From: Inia geoffrensis
Lineage: Eukaryota; Chordata; Mammalia; Artiodactyla; Iniidae
NCBI GenBank assembly: GCA_036417435.1
Contig: CM070899.1
Coordinates: 144,846,237-144,910,236 of the forward strand
Length of the DNA: 64,000 bases
Direction of reading: 5' to 3'
In this document: one piece after another, positions 56,401 to 64,000 of the stretch
Numbering within the stretch: position 1 is the stretch's first letter
How the letters are laid out: every line of letters starts with the position of its first letter
Position numbers and translations under genes: made by a program
The notes under the pieces: model-generated
What the model saw: the letters and a program-made list of their open reading frames with translations, nothing else
Told to the model about the DNA's origin: nothing
The model's database searches: none

Positions 56401-56649
56401 AACAAAAAACAAAACAAAAACCAGGGCACATGCAGAGACATATGTGATTTCCACAGTTGCCAAGGCTGCCTCTGGGGGAGGGAACTAAATGATGTACTTT
56501 TCTCTGGGTGCTTTTTTATATCTTTTGCATTTTGTACCAGGCGTTATGTATTATTAAATAAGAATGTTAAAAAGAAAGCAAATAACCTGTCCAGAGGGAG
56601 AAGTGATTAGTTCCATGTAGAGCTCACACAAGGAGGGATGGTTTACGCT

Positions 56650-57260
56650 TACAAAAAATGATTAAATTAAGTCAATAAGAAAGACCCAAATTAAACCCGG
56701 TTGGTTAATTCTCTTGACTGTCAGTAAAGATTAACTATGGATCTGATTCACTGACCACCCCAGGGACTTTATCATAACTGAATCTTATCAATTGTATAGT
56801 GATCAGATCTATGCGGTACTCAGCGATTGACCTGAAAAAGTTCCATCCAGATGAATTTAAGGAAAAAGCCTTGACTTTCTACACCGTGCCTCTCAGTGGC
56901 TGTTTAAGCTCAGGCTTCTGAGTGACTGCTCAGTCTGGAGCAGCAAGGAGAACTGCTTTGAGATGAATTTGATAGGCCTTGTCTGAATAGATGCTTCTAT
57001 TCGGTCTGGGTCCAAAGGGGCCAGTGCCTCTGGATCAGGGGTGATGGATAGGCCTTCCCGTAGGATGAATGTCTGTTGATTACTAAAGTATCTGTTTGCA
57101 TTAATCGCTATCATCTGTATCATGGTTTCATCAGTGCCCGAACAATGCAGGCCCATCTGCCAAGCTTTCAGCTGGCCTTCACCCCATTAAAAGCTGGGAG
57201 ATTATCAAGTCCTGCCTCTCTCTTCGATGACTATAAAATCATGCTGGCACATTAACACTA
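56650..57260. promoter_or_regulatory. Repeat-free block, candidate conserved non-coding element
   Basis: It is the one clearly repeat-free interval between the L1M and L2 here. It holds homeodomain-like TAAT/ATTA sites (GCATTAATCGCT near 57099). A minus-strand frame stays open for about 97 codons (to 56893) and a plus-strand frame of 36 codons starts at 56811. Neither encodes anything I know. An exon cannot be excluded, but a regulatory element is the more usual explanation. Confidence 0.3.
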
Positions 57261-57399
57261 CAACAGATGGGCCCTGGACATTCGTTATCAGTGACAAATA
57301 CGTTTTGTGAGCACACTGTACGTTCTTTTATTTCTGGCCTGTGCACTGTTCTGTCTCAAATGCTAGAAGGTTTTTCCTTGCTCTGCGTTGCCTGACCAG

Positions 57400-57890
57400 C
57401 TCTTTCTCCAGAGCCCAGTTGAGGTGTGACTCCTTCCTGGGGGTTCTTGCCTGACATTACAGGCCAGGGCAAGTGTCCCTCTCAGGCTTTCCTGGCTCCT
57501 TTCATGGCCGTTTTGGTAGCTGCACCTACCCACTGCATTATGGTTTATGTTTGCCAGACTTTGAACTCCTCTGGACCGTGGGTCTCAAACCCCTCCAGAG
57601 CACATCAGTGTCACCTAGAGGGCTTGTTAAGGCACGGAGTGCTGGGTCCCACCCCAGAGTTTCTGATCCAGTAAGTGAGGGGTGTACGTGGTAATTTCAC
57701 TTCTCAAGAGATTCCCAGTCGATGCTGATGAGGCTCGTATGAGGGCTACACCGCGAGGACCCTTGCTCTGGGGCAAGGACTGGGCTTGCTTTTTTCATCT
57801 ATGTACCCCCAGCGTCTGGACCATCTTGGCACATAGTCGATGGTCAGAAGGTATTTGTTACTATTGAATGAATGAGTACAGTCGAAGAGG
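57400..57890 (+). mobile_element. L2 LINE 3' end, split by a MER5 element
   Basis: 'cagttgaggtgtgactccttcctggggg', 'gccagactttgaactcct' and then 'ttgctctggggcaaggactgggcttgc', 'ttggcacatagtcgatggtcagaaggtatttgttac', 'tgaatgaatg' form a continuous L2 3' end. Confidence 0.8.
57578..57765 (+). mobile_element. MER5-type DNA element inside L2
   Basis: 'gtgggtctcaaacccctccagagcac', 'cacctagagggcttgttaaggcac' and 'gggtcccaccccagagtttctgatccagtaag' are MER5A/B. CTCTGG near both edges is consistent with an hAT 8-bp duplication that has decayed. Confidence 0.8.
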
Positions 57891-58139
57891 GTTATAGTGG
57901 GTACTGCCCACCCCAGGTGTTTCCAATAATATATATACCGGAGGCAATCTGAACACTTTCAGAGAACTGGTGCTAAAGATGGTGGGAGAGGAGGTGGTGC
58001 CTGGCTCCCAAGAAGAGTTCAGTTAGCACATGGAAGAGGAGGAGGGGATGGTGTGGGTCAGGGGTGGGGAGATTCAGGGAGAAGCGAGGAGACAAGAAAG
58101 GTGGGAGGTGGGTCCTAGAGTCACAGGTTGGGGCTTAAC
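57891..58139. other. Short single-copy interval
   Basis: Purine-rich stretch (GGAAGAGGAGGAGGGG); nothing recognised. Confidence 0.3.
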
Positions 58140-59320
58140 ACATTAATTTTGTGACCTTCTTATTTTCTAAGGCTGTAAACTTCCATCTAAATATTTTTGT
58201 TATATCCCACATGTCTCAGAGTGTAGTTATTTTGTTGTGGTTCACGTCCAAATATTTTGAGGTTTCTATTATGATTTCTTCTTTGATCCATGAGTTATTT
58301 AGAAGTGTATCTTAAATTTTCTACCATGGGGTTTTTCTTATTATCTTTGTGTAGTTGTTAGGAGCATTGTGGTCAGAGTGTGTGGTCTGTATGAGACCAG
58401 TCCCCTGAAGTTTTTTGAGCTAACCTTGCTGGCCTGGCATAGGGCCGCTTTTAGTAAATGTCCCACGTGTTCTCAAAAACAGTGTCCATTCCCTGTTTGC
58501 TGGGTGCCATGTTCCGTGTATGTCCACTGGGCCAAACTTGCTAATGGTAGCATCTTTATTCTTATGATTCTTACTGTTTTCTTACTATTTCTTGGTTGCC
58601 TTAATCTATTACTGAGAGAGGAAGGTAGAGTCTCCCATTTGGTGGTGGATTTATCAAGTTCTCCTTGCAGGTGTGTTAATTTTTACTCTGTATGTTATGT
58701 GCCTACAAAGTTAGACTCATCTCTCTGATGAATGGAACCCTTTATCATTATGTAGTTATGTTGTCATCTTTTTGTTTACTGCCTGTTTTGTCTGATAATA
58801 CAAAGATATCAGCTTTCTCTTAGTGTTGGCCTGCTATATTATTTTCAATCTTTGGACTTTTGACCTACTACCCCACCTTTTGAGGGAGATGATTTCTCTT
58901 TAAAATAGCAGGTATAACTAAAATTTTTTTTTTTTTTTAATAAAATCTAGTCTGAAAAATCGCTGTCTTTTAATTGGAAAGTTTTGCCCTTTAAGTTTAT
59001 TATAATTACTGATTTATTCAGATTTATTTCTACCACCTTATTATATCTTACTGTATTTCTCCTGCTTTTTCTGTTTGCTTTCCCTCTCTACCCCCTAACT
59101 TTCTTGCCTTCTTTTGGGTGATGATGGTTTTGTTTTTCCTCTTATCTCTAGTCCACTTACCCTGCCCCCTGCCCCATATTTTGGACATTCTGTGTCTGTA
59201 TAAGAATATCTATTCTTTTAGTGGTTACCCTAGATATCCTGGTGTACATACTAAACAAAATTTAATGTTAATCAATTTCTTATCATTCTTCAGATATAAA
59301 GTTCTTTGAATGCTTTAGAT
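58140..59320 (-). mobile_element. L1M internal region, antisense
   Basis: 'tttgatccatgagttatttagaagtg', 'agcattgtggtcagagtg', 'ttactgagagaggaaggtagagtctccc', 'ccctttatcattatgtag', 'gtctgataatacaaagatatcagc' and 'tcgctgtcttttaattgg' are antisense old L1 text. The 119-codon plus frame at 58369-58728 lies within it and is not a gene. Confidence 0.7.
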
Positions 59321-60554
59321 CAGTATCTCCAAATTGGATTACTCTTAGATGTACATTCTACAAAGTATATGGGGATTGTTTTAAGGGACTCAATTTCCAG
59401 ATCCTCTATTTTCATATGCATTCTTTTCTGAAAATTGATCTTCCTTTTGGGAACGCTTTTGAGTTGAAAGCACAGGGTTTCCTTTCCTATTTCTTCTCTC
59501 ATAATCCTCATTTTCCTACTTCTTGCCCATCCTGGATCTAACTCTGGCACATTGCCCTGGGCATACAAACTTTTAAGCTATCAACAAAGGGTTGATTCAA
59601 AGATATTGGTGTTGAACTAGGTACCTCTTCCAGAACCTGCATAATAAACTTCTTTATTTCAACTACCTTGTGGTATTTTGTTGAACATTCAACACGTCAG
59701 GGCTCTGTTTAACAAATGTTAACTTAGCAATGTCACAACAGGCATATAATTCAGAAGTTCAAAGACTTGAATGACATTACTTTAACAGACAGTCTTCCAT
59801 TTCCAACTATTTATTTATATGAACAAGATTTCTTAGTACTTGCATCTAGACAAACAAAAATTAGAAATAGAGTTGACGCTGAACTGTTCCCATGCTGGTA
59901 ATTGCTAATATTCACCCAAGAATGAATGAATTGATTGGAAATAAAACCAGTCCCATACATTTCATTAGTAGATACATTTTAATAAAATTTAACTTTACAT
60001 ATTTAAAAATTATATGTCAGAATGTATATCTCTATGTTACTTTGATCAATTTCATACTAATCATAACTGTAGTGCCAACTCAAACTGGAAGAATTTTTTT
60101 AACAGCCTTATACAGAAAATAAAAATATTCACTTTATATTCATATTCTTGCTGCTGAATAGTCTGATAGAGTGGTCTACAAAATATAAATATAAATGGTT
60201 ACATTAGTATATAATTCTATGGGGGAAGTGAAAGAGAAATAACTATTCAAGGGACAAAGGAGAGCTGTAAAAGTAAGAAAGAGGCAACCTCTCACATCTG
60301 GGGAGGCGGCTAGCCTGACACCAAAAGCTTGGCCTCAGTGTTGTTAGAACTGACCTGTTAGTGCTGACCTGGCACTCACAGCCTGACATGTGGCTTTCTC
60401 CTGGGTACCATGACGATCTCACAGTATACTAACGTCAGACCGTGTCACTCTGTGACCTGGTGATGTGAGCCAAATAAGAAATAGGACCACTTTATAATCT
60501 TATCTAAACAGAGACCAAAACAAAGTCACTGGGCAAACCAAAATAATCCCAAAT
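59321..60554. other. AT-rich intergenic DNA, nothing recognised
   Basis: Short frames only (for example 76 codons at 59892-60122, mostly hydrophobic). No recognised repeat. Confidence 0.35.
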
Positions 60555-61490
60555 ACCCCTATGGTAAATACCGCTAGAGGGGTGTCTCATGATTCCCATT
60601 CCCTGGAGTTTTGCCTTTGTGTAGTCCCCTCCCCTTGACTGGGTGGGATCTGTGACTTGCTTTTAGCAAATCAAATCTGATAAAGCTGATGGGGTATTAC
60701 TCCCATGATTGTTTTACATTTTATGGCAAAGGTGAAGGGATTTTTGCAGATATAATTAAGGTCCCTAATCAGCTGATTTTGAATTCATCAATAAGGAGAC
60801 TTCCCTGGGTGGCCCTGACCTAATCAAGGGAGGCCTTTAGTAGAAGGTCTAGGCTTTCCCTGATGGCAGAGACTCCATCAGCAGAGGGTCTCTGTCCTTT
60901 GTTGACTTTGAAGAAACACATTGCCATGAACTTTACAGTTGCAAAGGAATGAATGCTGCCAACAACTTGAGGGAGATTGGAGATGTATCCTCCCCTGGTC
61001 AAACCTCCAGATGAGAATGCAGCCTGGTCAGCAACTGGATTCCAGTTTTGTGAGACCCTGAGCAGAGGACCCAGTTAGGCTATGCCCCAGCCTGACCCAC
61101 AGACACTGTGAGATACTAAATGGTATTGATTGGGCTTCCCTGGTGGTGCAGTTGTTGAGAATCTGCCAGCTAATGCAGGGGAGACGGGTTCGAGCCCTGG
61201 TCTGGGAGGATCCCACATGCCGCGGAGCAACAAGGCCGTGAGCCACAACTACTGAGCCTACGTGTCTGGAGCCTGTGCTCCGCAACAAGAGAGGCTGCGA
61301 TAGTGAGAGGCCCGTGCGCCGCGATGAAGAGTGGCCCCCACTTGCGGCAACTAGAGAAAGCCCTCACACAGAAACGAAGACCCAACACAACCAAAAATAA
61401 ATAAATAAATTAAAAAAAAGTTTAAATGGTATTGATTTAAGTTGCTAAAGTTGCGGTAATTTGTATGAAGCAAGAAAACTAATATAATTC
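60555..61490 (+). repeat. LTR-like ancient repeat split by a SINE
   Basis: 'tatggcaaaggtgaagggatttttgcagatataattaaggtccctaatc', 'cctgacctaatcaagggaggcc', 'attggagatgtatcctcccctgg' and, beyond the SINE, 'ttaagttgctaaagttgcggtaatttg', 'gaaaactaatat' resemble a MaLR-like LTR. The family is uncertain. Confidence 0.55.
61132..61423 (+). mobile_element. CHR SINE with perfect duplication
   Basis: Head GGGCTTCCCTGGTGGTGCAG and (AAAT)n tail. Perfect 14-bp duplication AAATGGTATTGATT at 61118-61131 and 61424-61437. Confidence 0.93.
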
Positions 61491-61930
61491 TGCTCTCCCA
61501 GCTACTATGAGTGATTGCTTGTCTACCAATTAAAGCTTTAGTCTTCCTTATTCTTCCCTCCTTCTAGCTAAGATTTATTTAACCCAACATAGAATTACCA
61601 CTGCATCCTGACAGCATCTAATTCAGAGCAAAGACCCACTTCCTAGAATTCTCCGTAAAGTACCTAACACGAGCCAAATCCTATGGGTCCTTTCTAATAT
61701 CCTGACACTGAGATGCCCCACAGTTCCCCATGGTAAGTGTTCTCCAAAAAGTCAATAAACTCAGTTTTGTTTCTGATCATTTTTAGCTGGGGAGCACTGA
61801 CAAAAATTTTTTGCTTTTTGATGAAGAGCTAATTCATGTATTTCTTAAAAGACTTATGATGGGTATCAACTCATTATATTTAGATTCTACTGGCTATGTT
61901 TAAAAGCGTAGTGTAACAATTTTATTTTAG
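61491..61930. other. Single-copy intergenic DNA, nothing recognised
   Basis: No repeat or coding signal identified. Confidence 0.3.
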
Positions 61931-61942
61931 AATGCTGCTCTT

Positions 61943-62318
61943 GGGACTTCCTTCTTGACACAGCGGTTAAGAATCCTCCTGCAAATTTGGGGGACATGGG
62001 TTAAAGCCCTGCTCTGGGAAGATCCCACGTGTGGCGGAGCAACTAAGCCTGTGCACCACAGCCACTTAGCCTGAGCTCTAGAGTCCGCAAGCCACAGCTA
62101 CTGAGCCCACGTGCTGCAACTACTGAAGCCCACGCACCTAGAGCCCGTGCTCCACAAGAGAAGCCACTGCAATGAGAAGCCCGTGCACTGCAACGAAGAG
62201 TAGCCCCCTCTTGCCACAATTAGAGAAAGCCTGTGAGCAGCAATGAAGACCCAATGCAGCCAAAAAAAAAAAAAAAAAAAAAAGAATTTGGAAAAGATAA
62301 CTTTAAAAGAAAAAATAA
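61943..62318 (+). mobile_element. Long-form CHR SINE with extra 3' sequence
   Basis: Head GGGACTTCCTTCTTGACACA and full long-form body ending in an A-run at 62262-62283. The duplication AATGCTGCTCTT is at 61931-61942 and 62319-62330, so about 35 non-SINE bases (A-rich) lie between the A-run and the duplication. Confidence 0.88.
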
Positions 62319-62330
62319 AATGCTGCTCTT

Positions 62331-63397
62331 TTAATATATTGGAGATTATGTAATTTGCAACTATGTAGTTGGGGAATGAAAACATTTGCACGCTAACTTT
62401 AAAATTTCTGAAGAGACACAGATTTATAAAACTCTTTTGGGGGGACACTCTCCCTTCAAAAATGTTTGAAGACCCCTGCTTTATATCACCCTCTCCCACA
62501 GTATATCATACTGCTGTCCACAAATTCAGTTCTAAATCCTAGTATTGAGGTCAAGGATCTGAAGGCTCCCACTGGTACCTGGGATCTAAGTCCTCAGAGG
62601 GGATGCTGGAGAGCCAATGCCCAAATGTGGCACAGACACAGCAGGGTTCCAAAATCTGAGAACCATGTGAGCTAGAACAGGAGACATCTCAGTGATAAAC
62701 AGTATGAACCGATTACCAAGGGGACTTCCTAAGGCCTCTTTGCTGCAACAGGAGCCAAGACCATCACAAAATGGGATACAGGTAGAGGTGACAGTATGGT
62801 AGGAGGACCAATAATGTCTGAATCCCTGGCCAAACCGAATGTATAACGTTTAGACACAGATTTAAATCGATTGAGCAAAAGTAAAGAATTGCTAAATTTC
62901 TCACACACCCGAATTGGTGGCTGCAGCTTCACACCTGCCGCATGTGGAACATTTTGTATACACCATCCTTGGGTTCACTGGTATTGGAAACCCACCCAAG
63001 GATATATGGCTCAATCCCAGGTTAAGAACCTTTGCCCTGAGGATGAAGGCTGCCTGAGTGGAACTTCTTCAGGGCACTTTTTTTGCCTGTCAAGAAGGGT
63101 TGGTTGATCCAAACAAAACTATAAGAGGTAGAATGTATGTGGAGATTTTCTATGGCTTTTTGACACCATCCTCCTTCCTTCTGAAGCCAAAAAGCTGGTT
63201 GCTGGGACTCACACATGCAGAACCAGTGAAAGCTAACAGCAGTGCGTGGTCCCTGCCCCCATTGTCCTCCTCACTCACCCCCAAGTCTTCCTGTTGGAGC
63301 TGCCCCACATGACTGAGGCTCAAAGGAAGCCATACGTCACCTACTTGGGGCAGGAGTGTGGACAGGTTGGGAAACAGTCAATGCATCTTCTGAACAG
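62331..63397. other. Single-copy intergenic DNA, no gene identified
   Basis: Frames of 64-84 codons on both strands (62871-63312) are unrecognised. No repeat named. Confidence 0.35.
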
Positions 63398-63408
63398 CAG
63401 ATAGCTCT

Positions 63409-63520
63409 GGGACTTCCCTGGCGGTCCAGTGGTGAAGACTCTGAGCTTCCACTGTAGGAGGCACAGGTTCGATTCCTGGTCAGGGAACTAAGGTATGGCC
63501 AAAAAAACCAACCAAAAAAA
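63409..63520 (+). mobile_element. Short CHR-type SINE, internally deleted
   Basis: Head GGGACTTCCCTGGCGGTCCA, B box GGTTCGATTCC, then 'gaactaaggtatggcc' where longer relatives have 'aagatcccacatgcc...'. A-rich tail. CAGATAGcTC / CAGATAGtTC flank it. Confidence 0.88.
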
Positions 63521-64000
63521 AAACCCTACCAGATAGTTCCTTTCTTCTGTTTCCTTCCTTTAATTGTATTTCAATGATGGGCCATCAAAATGGATTCACT
63601 TCTAAGAGGGTACGTAGCAGAGGAATCGAATAATACAGCACAGGGAGAGATGGAAATGTATTTGAATGTGGGTGATGTGGACAAAGACTGGCACCTGTCA
63701 TATTAATAAACAAAGGAAGTTGCTGCCATTAAAACATTAGCCACTGCAGATGCCCCGATGGTGCACCCTCAGGGGATTCAGGATGGAGAAAAATGGGATA
63801 CTGGCCCTAGATAGCTAAGGTGCCTATCAAAGGAATAATTTCATTAAGCCCAGGCTCTTGCATCTTCCCATGCATAGAAAAGTGCTAAATTCATTAACTT
63901 GAGATTTTTCTTTAATTAGCAGTAATCTTTGATGTTTGACCACCTGGTTTTTTTTGTTTGTTTGTTGTATTTTTTTTGCAAAACCTCCTATATATTCTAG
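63521..64000. other. Intergenic DNA to the window edge
   Basis: No recognised repeat or gene. T-runs near 63949-63978. Confidence 0.3.

Larger units (their letters stand above)
55235..56580 (+). mobile_element. L1M 3' remnant broken by four SINEs
   Basis: 'gcagcattgtttgaaatagcaaaaggttgg', 'ggaatactgtgtagcagtgataaagaatag' and 'tatatcttttgcattttgtaccaggcg' are pieces of one old L1 3' end in order. Confidence 0.7.

Noticed and set aside
58369..58728. A 119-codon plus-strand frame
   Set aside because: It lies in antisense L1 internal sequence.
1..64000. CRISPR arrays, operons, bacterial or viral gene clusters
   Set aside because: Repeat content is wholly mammalian, and no regularly spaced direct repeats with unique spacers are present.

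Overview
The window looks like nuclear DNA of a whale or dolphin. It holds about thirty copies of the tRNA-derived CHR SINE of cetaceans, hippos and ruminants. These share a head reading roughly GGGCTTCCCTGGTGGCGCAG, a tRNA-like B box (GGTTCG-GCCC) and an A-rich or (TAAA)n tail. Many copies are little diverged. The older mammalian repeats MIR, L2, MER5, MLT1 and L1M are also present, and I saw no ruminant-specific Bov-B or Bov-tA. The assignment to Cetacea is an inference from repeat content.

I recognise no functional protein-coding gene. The longer open frames lie in repeats (SINE heads on both strands, L1 tails, a decayed mariner) or in unremarkable single-copy DNA, and none shows a domain I can name. 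The one decayed coding sequence I recognise clearly is a mariner transposase pseudogene at 29991-31012.

Layout: 1-2600 is a nest of old L1 remnants pierced by a younger truncated L1 and five SINEs. 2.7-29.5 kb is repeat-rich intergenic DNA with L1, MIR, MLT1 and other LTR-like pieces, a solo-LTR-like element inside an L1 tail (16.7-17.2 kb) and a 52-bp tandem duplication. 29.5-31.4 kb is an L1 3' end split by a complete but dead mariner. 35.07-35.35 kb is a small CpG-rich patch with an RFX-type X-box. 42.8-43.2 kb has a strong-looking splice acceptor followed by an open frame and an A-run. 44.05-45.07 kb is the one clear CpG island, with YY1, E-box, ETS, SP1 and CTCF-like sites, and is the best promoter candidate. 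From 45.3 to 64 kb repeats dominate again: L2, MER5, MLT1, L1M and clusters of nested SINEs. A repeat-free block at 56.65-57.26 kb may be a conserved non-coding element.

There is no operon-like or gene-cluster logic here. What can be read well is the order of insertion events, from target-site duplications, plus a few candidate regulatory islands. Repeat names come from recalled consensus sequences and were not checked by a database search. Repeat edges without a stated duplication are approximate, often by tens of bases.
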